DNA of 64,000 bases from Chryseobacterium sp. SN22. Lineage in GTDB: Bacteria > Bacteroidota > Bacteroidia > Flavobacteriales > Weeksellaceae. This document shows positions 35,298 to 44,568 of the stretch, piece by piece (position 1 is the stretch's first letter; the number at the start of each line of letters is the position of its first letter). The notes beneath the pieces are model-generated. The model saw only the letters and a program-made list of their open reading frames with translations, was not told where the DNA came from and ran no database searches. Location: NCBI RefSeq assembly GCF_008329705.1, contig NZ_VTSX01000021.1, positions 1 to 64,000 of the forward strand. Direction: 5' to 3'. A program made the position numbers and the translations under genes.

Positions 35298-38069
35298 CTA
35301 TGGGGTTTGTGTTTTGTTGCGTGCAAATTTGTTGAGCTTCATCGTGACGGAGAACATCACGTAGCGTTTCAGGATCAGGTCGTCGCGGTCCTCAAAAAAG
35401 GTGTTGGAAATGGTTCTCCTTACACTTTGGTTCTGGTTCAGTACATCATAGACCTTCACTTTCGCCGTCAACTGCTTGTTGAAGAAAGAATAACCGATAC
35501 TGGTATTCCAGAAATAAAAATCCCTTTTGAAGCCCGGAGCGATGTTGGTGTTGGTATTGTATTCGAGGTCGTTTCCTAAAATCAGTCTACTTTTGAAGAT
35601 ATAGTTTGTAAGCTCCAGCTTCAGCACCTGATTGCTGGTATTTACCTCGTCGATGCTGTAGTTTTTATACTTTGAAAAATTATAGCCTAAAGTATAAGAC
35701 GGTTTTACCGTAAGCTTTTCCTTGATTTCATAGGTAAGGTTCAGTCCCGGATTGATGCTGTAGTAGCTGCTGCTGAATTCCTGCCCGTTGATGAACCCTT
35801 TGCTGAAACCGTACATGGAATTGAATTTCGGGTTGATGGTCAGTTTGTTTTCTTTCCACTTGAAGGTTTTGCTAAAGCTTCCCCCGAAGTTAAAGTGCTT
35901 GTTACCGCTGATATTGGCGTACGTTACCAGTTGCCTTCCGCTCTCATCGAAAAAGGAATAATTGATGATGTCATTGTTTTTATAGGTAAATCCGGCATTC
36001 AGGTAATAGTTGATGTTCTTTACCATGTTGAAATTATTGAAATACAGATATGTCGAATTGGTCCATGTATTTTTCAGGTCCGGATTCCCCTGGTAGGCGA
36101 TCAATGGATTGATGACGTCGATATAAGGAGTAAGCTGTTCAGCCGTCGGAATGCTGAAATCGGCGAAGTTGTAAAGGCTTAATCTTTTATTCTGGGAAAA
36201 CTCATAGTTCATTCCCATATTATAGTTTGGGAGAACGAAATTTTTCTGCAATCCGTAATTCTGATTGCTAAAACGGGAGCTTACCTTCATATCTGAAAAG
36301 TCTGCTCTCAACGAACCCCAGCCACTGATTTTCTTTTTATTGATTTCAAAAGACAATTCGGGAGCTATCGTGTTGATCTTCTGATTCATGCTATTGGACA
36401 AAACCTCATTGTAATCCGAATACTGCATAGTGGCGGCATCGAAATCGTTCACGTCCCGCCTGTTTCTCATCGTTGCTGCATTATAATTCAGGCTCAGGCT
36501 TATATTTGTGGAGTCGGAGATGGGCTCTGTATAACCGGTTCTAAACCGGTAATTGTTGTTCTGGTTTTTCTTCAGTGCATACTGGTTCCGGTTGTCGTTC
36601 GGCTGGGTGCCTGAATAGAAAATGTTTTCAGAACGGTTCAGCAGGTTTTCTTTATTTTCGGAAATGCTGCTGTTGATATTCACATTCATTTCCCTTCCTT
36701 TTTTATGGAATTTTTTCGAAAAATAGAGGTTCGGATTAAAGGCATTGTTTTCAGAATCCAAGTTCGTATTGCTGTTGCTTGTGTTCAGCAGGTCGTTGTC
36801 CCGGAAAGTGTTGGCATTGGACGTGCTGAAGCTGCGGATCTCATTTCTTGAAAAGGAAGGAGAAAAATAAATGTTTGTTAAAGAATCCAGGCGGATTCTT
36901 GCCGAAACATCAAAATTATACTGTCTGGAATCATTGCCGCCGCTGCTTTCGGAGTTGGTTTTTAAAGTGTAATCGGGAAGCAGGGTCGTCCTGGAAACTT
37001 TCGATCTGGTCTCCAGGTTATTGTTGATGTGGATCAGGCTTAAATTATCCAGATCCAGATCTTTCCCGAATTTATCGCTGTAATTAAATCCGATGGTGGT
37101 AGACTTCTGGATGCCTTTCGTATTGTTTCCGCCAGATACGTAATAGGTAGAGCCCCCGCTGGTCACTACAGAACCGCCCTGCATCAGCCAGGAATTTCTC
37201 CCGCGCCCCATACTGTCGAAAACCTCATCACTTGAAAATCCCTGGGAATTAATGTTGTTGGAAGCTGCCAGCAAGCTGATCTTGGTGTCGTTTTTAAAAT
37301 AGCTCAACAGGCCGCTGCCTTCATACCGCCTATCGGAGCCGTAGCCTAAAGTAAGCCTTGAAATCAGTCCTTTGTTTTTCTTTTCGTCGATATTGAAATT
37401 GATGGTGGCATTATTGGATTTCGAGGTTTTTCCGCTCAGTTCTTCCTCTTTGGTTTTGGTCGTCGTAAACTGGATGTTTTTGATGATGTCGGCCGGAAGG
37501 TTCTGCAGGGCGATTTTTCCGTTTTTATCAAAGAAAGGTTTTCCGTTGATGGTAATCTGGTCGACTTCTTTTCCGTTGATGGTAATTTTTCCGTCGTTAT
37601 CCATCTGCACGCCGGGAATCTGCTTCAGAAGTTCCTCGATTTTACTGTCCGGGCGCACCTTGATTGAAGAAGCATTGAATTCAATGGTGTCTTTTTTTAC
37701 TTTAACCGGTGAAGCCGTCAGCTTCACTTCCTGGATATTGGCTACAGAATTCCGGTCAAGTACAAGTTCCCCTAAAGAAACGGACTGTCCGATGGTATCG
37801 AAATTCCTGGAATAGGAAATTAATTTTTCGGCATCTACTTTGAGGATGCTCGGTTCGGAGACTTCATCCGTTTTCAGGGAAAAGTTTCCTTCTCGGTTCG
37901 AGGATGTGTAATTAATGATGGAGGAGTCCTTCTGTTTCAGAAGGTAAATGGTGGCATTTTCAACAGGTTTTTTTTCAAAGTTCAGAAGTTTTCCGTTGAT
38001 GTTTAATTTCTGAGCATTCAGCATTAGAATATTCAGCAACAAAACCAGCAGCAATAAGCGTTTTCCCAT
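35298..38069 (-). CDS. TonB-receptor-like outer-membrane protein (paralog 2)
   Basis: A 923-aa sister of the gene at 32515 with the same layout: signal peptide (about 1-19), regulatory-like beta sandwich (INGKLLNFEKKPVENATIYL), plug-like domain (GKPFFDKNGKIALQNLPADI) and barrel (FKRDFYFWNTSIGYSFF, then KVKVYDVLNQNQSVRRTI near the end). Its main insertion is a Ser/Gly/Asn-rich stretch near residues 280-315. The two are separated by a terminator, so this gene may be expressed separately. Confidence 0.85.
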   Translation of the reverse strand: MGKRLLLLVLLLNILMLNAQKLNINGKLLNFEKKPVENATIYLLKQKDSSIINYTSSNREGNFSLKTDEVSEPSILKVDAEKLISYSRNFDTIGQSVSLGELVLDRNSVANIQEVKLTASPVKVKKDTIEFNASSIKVRPDSKIEELLKQIPGVQMDNDGKITINGKEVDQITINGKPFFDKNGKIALQNLPADIIKNIQFTTTKTKEEELSGKTSKSNNATINFNIDEKKNKGLISRLTLGYGSDRRYEGSGLLSYFKNDTKISLLAASNNINSQGFSSDEVFDSMGRGRNSWLMQGGSVVTSGGSTYYVSGGNNTKGIQKSTTIGFNYSDKFGKDLDLDNLSLIHINNNLETRSKVSRTTLLPDYTLKTNSESSGGNDSRQYNFDVSARIRLDSLTNIYFSPSFSRNEIRSFSTSNANTFRDNDLLNTSNSNTNLDSENNAFNPNLYFSKKFHKKGREMNVNINSSISENKENLLNRSENIFYSGTQPNDNRNQYALKKNQNNNYRFRTGYTEPISDSTNISLSLNYNAATMRNRRDVNDFDAATMQYSDYNEVLSNSMNQKINTIAPELSFEINKKKISGWGSLRADFSDMKVSSRFSNQNYGLQKNFVLPNYNMGMNYEFSQNKRLSLYNFADFSIPTAEQLTPYIDVINPLIAYQGNPDLKNTWTNSTYLYFNNFNMVKNINYYLNAGFTYKNNDIINYSFFDESGRQLVTYANISGNKHFNFGGSFSKTFKWKENKLTINPKFNSMYGFSKGFINGQEFSSSYYSINPGLNLTYEIKEKLTVKPSYTLGYNFSKYKNYSIDEVNTSNQVLKLELTNYIFKSRLILGNDLEYNTNTNIAPGFKRDFYFWNTSIGYSFFNKQLTAKVKVYDVLNQNQSVRRTISNTFFEDRDDLILKRYVMFSVTMKLNKFARNKTQTP

Positions 38070-38193
38070 GAGTTATATGATTATCAGTGCCGCAAAATTA
38101 TAGGAAAAAATATCCGGAACAAAGGGTATTCAGCGTTAAATAGCGTTAATGTTTTGAGAGGAAAACTTCTGTAATTGTTAAGTTTCCATAAAA

Positions 38194-38224
38194 AATAAAA
38201 ACACCTCTTAAAAAAGAGATGTTC
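38194..38224 (-). terminator. Terminator of the BON operon
   Basis: Imperfect stem (ACACCTCTT / AAGAGATGT) with a T-rich tail on the minus strand, just past the stop at 38248. Confidence 0.7.
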
Positions 38225-38247
38225 TTATGATTGGTTTGAGATTGAAT

Positions 38248-38667
38248 TTATGCTCTCAAATATCTTGAATAGGCATAGCCTTCCTGTCCGTCATTGGTTT
38301 TTACTTTCCACCAGTCATCGGAGGTCTGCTCGATCAGGGTTAAGGAAGATCCCTTTGTCACTTTTCCTACCACAGCGGCTTCCGTAGAAGGCTCCTGCCT
38401 GATGTTAAGGTTGGATTCGTCCGTTGCAACAGTAAGGGCAGTACCGGCTGAAAGTCCGGCCACCTGCACATCAATATTGATATCCGAAGCAGAATACGTG
38501 GAATCAATTGCTCCTAAAGCATTCCATACTGCATCTTTTGCAGCGGTGTTGGAAGCACTTCCCGAAACATAGAGGATTCCATCCTGTTCCTGAACCTGAA
38601 GATTGGAAATTCCTGCAGACTGAGCCGCAGAAACCACATTTGAATATTTATCCTGTAATGTACTCAT
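38248..38667 (-). CDS. BON-like plus SH3b domain protein
   Basis: A 139-aa protein with no signal peptide. Residues about 1-70 resemble a BON domain (GILYVSGSASNTAAKDAVWN). Residues about 78-139 are a bacterial SH3 domain (SNLNIRQEPSTEAAVVGKV, DDWWKVKTNDGQEGYAYSRY). BON domains bind lipids and SH3b domains often bind cell wall, but the lack of a signal suggests a cytoplasmic protein. It begins 6 bases after the BON lipoprotein, so they are cotranscribed. Confidence 0.8.
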   Translation of the reverse strand: MSTLQDKYSNVVSAAQSAGISNLQVQEQDGILYVSGSASNTAAKDAVWNALGAIDSTYSASDINIDVQVAGLSAGTALTVATDESNLNIRQEPSTEAAVVGKVTKGSSLTLIEQTSDDWWKVKTNDGQEGYAYSRYLRA

Positions 38668-38673
38668 GACTGA

Positions 38674-39168
38674 TTATTTTGTTACGGTATAGTTATAATT
38701 TACTTTTCCTACTTTCAAAGCATCTACCGATTCTTTCACTTTTCTGGCATCAGAAGAAGAAATATTTCCGGTAAGCGTAAGCTCTCCGTCAACTACTTCC
38801 ACTTTTACACCCGGAATGTCTTTTACGGCGTCTTTTACTTTCTGTTGTACCTCCGGAGCTACGGCAGATTGTGTTTCAACAGGGGTTGTTGCTGTTGCAG
38901 CAGGCGCTACGGTAGCCATATCCATCACTTCTTTTACTCCGTTGATGGCTTTTAATTGTTTGATCATGGCATCTTTAGCTTCCTGTGTTTCGAAAGTTCC
39001 GCTTAAGTGTGCCACTCCGTCTTTTACTTCTACAGAAGCATTCGGATTAGACACTACTACCGTAGTAGCCTGTGTCTGGAGATCAGCGTCGGAAACTTTT
39101 TTCTTACAGGAAACAGATCCGAAAGAAACAGCAATAGCCAATGCAGCCATAGCGATTGATTTTTTCAT
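38674..39168 (-). CDS. Two-BON-domain lipoprotein
   Basis: A 164-aa lipoprotein with the lipobox VSC (Cys near residue 21) followed by KKK. A BON domain at about 30-85 (ASVEVKDGVAHLSGTFETQE) is followed by a Thr/Ala-rich linker and a second BON domain at about 105-164 (VEVVDGELTLTGNISSSDAR). Related to OsmY-type envelope proteins that stabilise membranes under stress. First gene of a two-gene unit. Confidence 0.85.
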   Translation of the reverse strand: MKKSIAMAALAIAVSFGSVSCKKKVSDADLQTQATTVVVSNPNASVEVKDGVAHLSGTFETQEAKDAMIKQLKAINGVKEVMDMATVAPAATATTPVETQSAVAPEVQQKVKDAVKDIPGVKVEVVDGELTLTGNISSSDARKVKESVDALKVGKVNYNYTVTK

Positions 39169-39357
39169 AGTTGTATATTTTTTAATGTTAATACAGTTAA
39201 ATATAACAGTAAAATGTATACCAAAATGTAAAATTCTAATGATTATTTACGAAATTCCAGTAGCTCTTTTTTAAATGGATGAATTGCTAGTTGAAAGGCT
39301 GTTGACAGCAAAAGTTAATCGCATGATAAATCAGCTTCATTCCAATTGGAAAAATAT

Positions 39358-39365
39358 TATATTTG
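39358..39365 (+). promoter_or_regulatory. -7 box TATATTTG of the symporter gene
   Basis: Consensus TAnnTTTG, 20 bases before ATG 39385. Confidence 0.5.
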
Positions 39366-39384
39366 CCAAACTTGAATTATTGAT

Positions 39385-40635
39385 ATGAAAGGACAAAATA
39401 AACTATTTATAGCGATTGTTGTGGCGCTGATCCTGGGAGTAGCCATCGGCGGGCTGGTGCATGTGAACTATCCTGAAAGTGCGGAACCTTTTTCCAAAAA
39501 CATCAAACTTTTGGGAACGGTTTTCATCCGGCTGGTTCAGATGATCATTGCACCGTTGGTATTCACGACGCTGGTGGTGGGAATTGCCAAAATGAGTGAT
39601 ATAAAAATGATCGGAAGGGTAGGGACCAAAGCCATGCTGTGGTTTGTTTCGGCCTCACTGGTTTCTCTCTTTATTGGTCTGATGCTGGTAAACTGGCTGG
39701 AACCCGGCCATGTGACCAAACTTCCGATTCAGGATGCGGCTTCCGCCGAAGAACTGCTGAAAACAAGCAAAGGTTTCTCCATGGAAGATTTCGTCAAGCA
39801 TATTATTCCTAAAAGTATTTTTGAAGCATTTGCGACCAATGAAGTACTGCAGATTGTCGTATTTTCCATTATGTTCGGGGTTGCCCTGGCTAATATGGGC
39901 GAAGAATATGCGCAGCCTGTCATTAAATTATTCGATATCATAGCGCACGGAATCCTTAAAATGGTAGGGTATATCATGTGGTTTGCACCGTTGGGGGTTT
40001 TGGGAGCTATTGCCGCAGTCGTTGCCACGAATGGTTTTGAGATATTTAAAGTATACGCCATCTATTTAAGGGATTTCTTTTTTGCTCTTGGTATTCTCTG
40101 GCTCGTCCTGCTTTTAGTCGGTTATCTGATTTTAGGAAACCGCCTTTTTGAATTGATGAGAAGGATTAAAGAACCCTTGCTGATCGCATTCTCGACCACA
40201 AGTTCCGAAGCGGTTTTCCCGAAACTCGTGGAAGAACTGGAAAGATTCGGATGCAACAACCGGGTGGTGTCTTTTATTCTACCGTTAGGCTATTCTTTTA
40301 ACCTGGACGGAAGCATGATGTATATGACTTTTGCTTCAATTTTCATTGCTCAGATCTACGGGATCGAAATGACCATCGGACAGCAGATCACCATGCTTCT
40401 GGTATTAATGTTGACCTCCAAAGGAATTGCCGGTGTGCCGAGAGCTTCCCTGGTGATTATTGTTGCCACTTGCTCGATGTTCGGAATTCCGCCGGAAGGG
40501 ATTGCCCTTATTCTGCCGATCGATCATTTCTGTGATATGGGAAGAAGCATGACGAATGTATTGGGAAATGCCCTGGCCACCTCAGCCGTTTCCAAATGGG
40601 AAGGACAGCTGGATAACCACGGCGGGAACCTGTAA
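39385..40635 (+). CDS. Dicarboxylate/amino-acid:cation symporter (DAACS)
   Basis: A 416-aa inner-membrane symporter of the GltP/DctA family, importing glutamate, aspartate or C4-dicarboxylates with protons or sodium. Eight hydrophobic helices with re-entrant loops are visible. Diagnostic motifs are AFSTTSSEAVFPKLVEE (HP1 serine-rich loop), LGYSFNLDGSMMYMTFAS (TM7) and the AGVPRASL-like HP2 loop, followed by LPIDHFCDMGRSMTNVLGN (TM8). Which substrate is used cannot be settled by eye. Monocistronic. Confidence 0.9.
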   Translation: MKGQNKLFIAIVVALILGVAIGGLVHVNYPESAEPFSKNIKLLGTVFIRLVQMIIAPLVFTTLVVGIAKMSDIKMIGRVGTKAMLWFVSASLVSLFIGLMLVNWLEPGHVTKLPIQDAASAEELLKTSKGFSMEDFVKHIIPKSIFEAFATNEVLQIVVFSIMFGVALANMGEEYAQPVIKLFDIIAHGILKMVGYIMWFAPLGVLGAIAAVVATNGFEIFKVYAIYLRDFFFALGILWLVLLLVGYLILGNRLFELMRRIKEPLLIAFSTTSSEAVFPKLVEELERFGCNNRVVSFILPLGYSFNLDGSMMYMTFASIFIAQIYGIEMTIGQQITMLLVLMLTSKGIAGVPRASLVIIVATCSMFGIPPEGIALILPIDHFCDMGRSMTNVLGNALATSAVSKWEGQLDNHGGNL

Positions 40636-40748
40636 GATATGAATTGCAGCTCATGCTGGTAAATGGTCAATAGTGAATTTTTATGTTTCATTATTGACCA
40701 TTTATTTTGCGAAATATAAACGAAATTCCCTTTTAAAATCTATTTACA

Positions 40749-41471
40749 ATGAATTTTCAAAACCATAAAACCTTAATTGAAGAAAATGGATTTACCGTCA
40801 TCAACCATATTTTTTCCGACGCTGAAATCCAGAGAATCAGTGGGGTAATCCGGAATACGGATCCTTCAAGGGAAACTTTCAGGAAATCGGAAGACCTGTT
40901 TGCCATCCGGCAGTTCTTAAAGGAAATTCCCGAAGTAAAGGATTTGATTTTTAATGAAAAGATGAAAACGGTAATCAGCGAGATTTTCGGGGATCGGTAT
41001 TTTGTGGTGAAAAGCATTTATTTCGATAAACCTGAAACCTCAAACTGGTACGTAGCCTATCATCAGGACCTGACGATTTCGGTAGATCAAAAAATGCAAC
41101 TGGAAGGATTCGGGCCATGGACGACCAAGCAGAATCAGTTTGCCGTTCAGCCACCGCAGGATATTCTGGAAAATATATACACGATCCGAATTCATCTCGA
41201 TAACACGGATGAAAACAACGGTGCTTTAAAAGTCGTTCCCGGATCCCATATCAAAGGAATTTACCGGCCCGAGACCATCGACTGGACCCTTGAAACCGAA
41301 GCGATCTGCAACGTAGAAGAAGGCGGAATCATGATCATGAAACCTATGATCTTACATGGTTCCAACCGCACCACCAACGGAAAGAGAAGAAGGGTAATCC
41401 ACATCGAATTTTCCGACAGGGAATTACCGTACGGGTTGAACTGGTCGGAAAAGATGATATTTGAAAATTAA
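40749..41471 (+). CDS. Phytanoyl-CoA dioxygenase (PhyH) family protein
   Basis: A 240-aa Fe(II)/2-oxoglutarate oxygenase. Iron ligands are in VAYHQDLTISV (HxD near residue 99) and the distal histidine in MILHGSNRTTNGKRR near 190, followed by the 2-oxoglutarate Arg. GALKVVPGSHIKG is typical of PhyH proteins. It would hydroxylate a small molecule; the substrate is unknown. The adjacent genes (symporter and mannosidase) give no clear hint. Monocistronic. Confidence 0.85.
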   Translation: MNFQNHKTLIEENGFTVINHIFSDAEIQRISGVIRNTDPSRETFRKSEDLFAIRQFLKEIPEVKDLIFNEKMKTVISEIFGDRYFVVKSIYFDKPETSNWYVAYHQDLTISVDQKMQLEGFGPWTTKQNQFAVQPPQDILENIYTIRIHLDNTDENNGALKVVPGSHIKGIYRPETIDWTLETEAICNVEEGGIMIMKPMILHGSNRTTNGKRRRVIHIEFSDRELPYGLNWSEKMIFEN

Positions 41472-41583
41472 ATTCTTGTTCTTGATTTGGCCTCTTCAAG
41501 ACTTTTGCTGCTGCATACTTTCTATAAAAGAAATCCGGTGAATAATCATGAGCAATGAAAGGGTGGAATCACTAAAACTCATA

Positions 41584-41622
41584 AAAACACAACCCTCCGG
41601 CAGCTCCGGAGGGTTGTGTTTT
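41584..41622. terminator. Bidirectional terminator
   Basis: A 17-bp perfect stem (AAAACACAACCCTCCGG and its complement) with a 5-base loop and T/A tracts on both sides, between the convergent PhyH and GH92 genes. Confidence 0.92.
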
Positions 41623-41639
41623 ATCATTATGAAATCAAA

Positions 41640-44441
41640 TTATTTCACAGAAATCTCATCAATGAAGATGTAAGCATCACCGCCTGCTCCCTGGTGCCAA
41701 TCCGGCAGCTTGCCGAAATGATAAGCCTTCACTTTTACGTAGCGTGCCTGCGTCGGTAATACATCGGTAGAGAAATCTTTTACCTGAGGGGTTTCATCTT
41801 TCGGATCCAAAGTATTGTCTGTGGTTTTCAGCAGAATAAAATCTTTTCCGTTGTTGGAAACATAATACTCTACCTTTTTCGGCATTAAAATCCAAGCCCG
41901 GCTGTCCTGCAGGTAAGTAGAGGAAAGATGGGTAATCTGCTGAGGCGACTTCATATCAATCACCGCTTCAAAAGTCTGACCCTGGTAGCCCAGCCATTCG
42001 CCTTTTCTCCAGTTGGCATCCCCGTTGATCCCATCAATTAAAGACAGCTTTCCGCTGGCCGTATACTGTGGAGTAGGGGTTGAATTCACCGTGATGTCCC
42101 AGTTGTTCGGTCTTCTGTTGAAGCTGGCGGTTACCACAGAACTTTTCTCACCGTTTCTTTCTGCATACGCCGAAACCTGGGTCGTTTTCATAATGGTAAA
42201 CGGACCTTTATAAGCCGTAAATGTTTTTCTTACATTGGCATCACCTTCATCCAGGGTCATGTAATAAATTTTATCATCAGGATTCAGTACAGTGATTTCC
42301 ACTTTGGCATTCAGGTCGAAAATTCTTGCAGCAGCGATTACCGGTGAGGCCGTCAGTTCATCGTATTTGAAATCTTTGAAAGATTTTGCGTTTTCAAACC
42401 CTAATTTTTTCAGTTCTTCTCTTCCTGTATTTTTAGTGATGGTTCTTGTAGTTCCGTCTTCCATGTGAATTTTAACTTCATCAAAATAAGGTGCAGTTGT
42501 CTGCCATTCAGGCAGTCCAGGAGTTACAGCATAAATTCCCATTGTGCTTAGAATGTACCAGGCACTCATCTGGCCGCAATCTTCATTTCCGATCAGTCCG
42601 TCCGGAGCATTTTTATAATAGTTATCCAGAATGAATTTTATTTTAGCATCTGTTTTTTCCGGTTTTCCGACGTAGTTGTACAAATAGGCGATGTGATGGC
42701 TGGGCTCATTTCCCTGCGCATACTGCCCAATCAGGCCGGTGATGTCTACCTGCTCCCGGCCGGTGGTCTTGTCCGGTGCGGCGAAAATAGCATCGATGAA
42801 CTGCTCGAATTTTTCCTTTCCGCCATGGGTTGCGATCAGTCCCGGAATATCCTGCTGAACAGAGTATGAGTAATGCCATGAATTCCCTTCCGTATAATTG
42901 TTGTTTACTTCTCTCGGCTCAAAAGGTTCGTGCCAGTTTCCGTTCTTTCTCGGCTGCATAAATCCGTTCTTCGGGTTGTACAGGTTCTTCCAGTTCTGGG
43001 AACGCTTCATAAAATACTGGTAATCTTCTTTTTTACCTAAAATTTTAGCCATTTGGGCAATGCACCAGTCGTCGTAAGCATATTCAACGGTTTTGGAAAC
43101 GCTTTCGTGCTCGTCATCAATGCTGATGAAATTGTTCTGCTTATAAGCATTCAAACCGAAAATATCCAGCATGGCCGAATGTTTGGAGGCCTCAAACGCT
43201 TTTTCATAATCAAATCCGGTGATTCCCTTGGCCATGGCATCAGCAATTACGGAAACCGAATGGTAACCGATCATACACTCTGTTTCATTGGAAGCGAGCT
43301 CCCAAACCGGCAGCTTTCCGCCCTGCTCGTATTGTTTGATAAAGGTGTTGATAAAATCTGACGTTCTTTTCCGATCGATCAGAGTCATTAGAGGATGCGC
43401 CCCCCGGAATGTATCCCAAAGCGAAAATACCGAATAATAACCGAATCCTTTAGCCATATAAAATTTATTGTCGCGGCCTCTGTATTTCCCGTCTACATCC
43501 ATGTTGATGTTCGGCTGGGTGAAAACGTGATACATTGCGGTGTAAAAAACGGTCAGTTTATCTTTATCTGAAGATTTCACTTCAATTTTAGATAATTCTT
43601 TATCCCATTCGGCCACAGCCTGTTTTCTTACCGCTTCAAAATCGTTGGATGTTCCTTCTGCCAGCATATTTTTTCCGGCACCTTCATAGCCGGTTAGTGA
43701 AACGGATACTTTTACCGCGATCTTTTCTCCCTTTTTTACTTTTGAAGAAAATGACAGCGCAAGTTTGGTTCCCGTAAAAAGATTGTTTTCCGTCTTTCCA
43801 TTGACTGTTTTATTTGAAATTTTCACAGGTTTTGAAAACTCAATCCGGGCATAGATATATTGGTTCGTAGCCCAGGCTTCACTTCTTCTGAAAACTTCGA
43901 CGGTTTTGCTGTCGATCACTTTTACTTCGCCTTCCAGCAGCTTATCCCGGTGGTTTAGATCCAGAATGATGTTGGCATCCCCGGCATTGTTGAATGTATA
44001 TTCGTGGTAACCGACTCTTTTGGTTGTGGTTAAACGGACATCAATATTGTGCTTATCCAGTTTTACCGAATAAAATCCTGCGGAAGCCTTCTCGTTTTTA
44101 TGTGAAAATGACGAAGAATACTCTTTGGGAGTCAGTCCCGGTTTTCCCATTGTCGGCATCAGCATGATATCGCCGTAATCCGAAACGCCCGTTCCGTTGA
44201 GGTGGGTATGCGAAAATCCGTAGATCACAGAATCGGAATAATGGTAACCGCTGCAGCCGTCCCAGCTTCCGTCGATCCTTGTATCGGGAGAAAGCTGTAC
44301 CATTCCGAAAGGTACGATGGCTCCCGGAAAAGTGTGTCCGTGGCCGCCTGTTCCGATAAACGGGTTTACATATTGCGAATAATTCTGCGAAAACAGACTA
44401 TGGGCAATCATCCCAAGAAAGATGATGAAAATTCTTTTCAT
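41640..44441 (-). CDS. GH92 alpha-mannosidase with C-terminal discoidin-like domain
   Basis: A 933-aa secreted glycoside hydrolase family 92 enzyme (calcium-dependent exo-alpha-mannosidase). The signal peptide (about 1-18, ending SLFS) is followed by NPFIGTGGHGHTFPGA, typical of GH92, and the catalytic region LIGNEDCGQMSAWYILSTMG near residue 620. Residues about 770-933 form an additional F5/8 (discoidin-like) carbohydrate-binding module (QITHLSSTYLQDSRAWI, RYVKVKAYHFG). There is no T9SS tail. It likely trims mannose from host or fungal glycans. Monocistronic. Confidence 0.92.
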   Translation of the reverse strand: MKRIFIIFLGMIAHSLFSQNYSQYVNPFIGTGGHGHTFPGAIVPFGMVQLSPDTRIDGSWDGCSGYHYSDSVIYGFSHTHLNGTGVSDYGDIMLMPTMGKPGLTPKEYSSSFSHKNEKASAGFYSVKLDKHNIDVRLTTTKRVGYHEYTFNNAGDANIILDLNHRDKLLEGEVKVIDSKTVEVFRRSEAWATNQYIYARIEFSKPVKISNKTVNGKTENNLFTGTKLALSFSSKVKKGEKIAVKVSVSLTGYEGAGKNMLAEGTSNDFEAVRKQAVAEWDKELSKIEVKSSDKDKLTVFYTAMYHVFTQPNINMDVDGKYRGRDNKFYMAKGFGYYSVFSLWDTFRGAHPLMTLIDRKRTSDFINTFIKQYEQGGKLPVWELASNETECMIGYHSVSVIADAMAKGITGFDYEKAFEASKHSAMLDIFGLNAYKQNNFISIDDEHESVSKTVEYAYDDWCIAQMAKILGKKEDYQYFMKRSQNWKNLYNPKNGFMQPRKNGNWHEPFEPREVNNNYTEGNSWHYSYSVQQDIPGLIATHGGKEKFEQFIDAIFAAPDKTTGREQVDITGLIGQYAQGNEPSHHIAYLYNYVGKPEKTDAKIKFILDNYYKNAPDGLIGNEDCGQMSAWYILSTMGIYAVTPGLPEWQTTAPYFDEVKIHMEDGTTRTITKNTGREELKKLGFENAKSFKDFKYDELTASPVIAAARIFDLNAKVEITVLNPDDKIYYMTLDEGDANVRKTFTAYKGPFTIMKTTQVSAYAERNGEKSSVVTASFNRRPNNWDITVNSTPTPQYTASGKLSLIDGINGDANWRKGEWLGYQGQTFEAVIDMKSPQQITHLSSTYLQDSRAWILMPKKVEYYVSNNGKDFILLKTTDNTLDPKDETPQVKDFSTDVLPTQARYVKVKAYHFGKLPDWHQGAGGDAYIFIDEISVK

Positions 44442-44541
44442 AAGTTGAAATTAAAATTTCCCTAAAATACTATAAAATTCGTTTTCGCAAAAGAAAATAT
44501 CTATCAGTCCCTTTACTTATTCTAAATAGCTAAAAATTACG

Positions 44542-44549
44542 TAAATTTG
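44542..44549 (+). promoter_or_regulatory. -7 box TAAATTTG of the mrp gene
   Basis: Consensus TAnnTTTG, 20 bases before ATG 44569. Confidence 0.55.
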
Positions 44550-44568
44550 TAAACAATTTATTTAGTTT

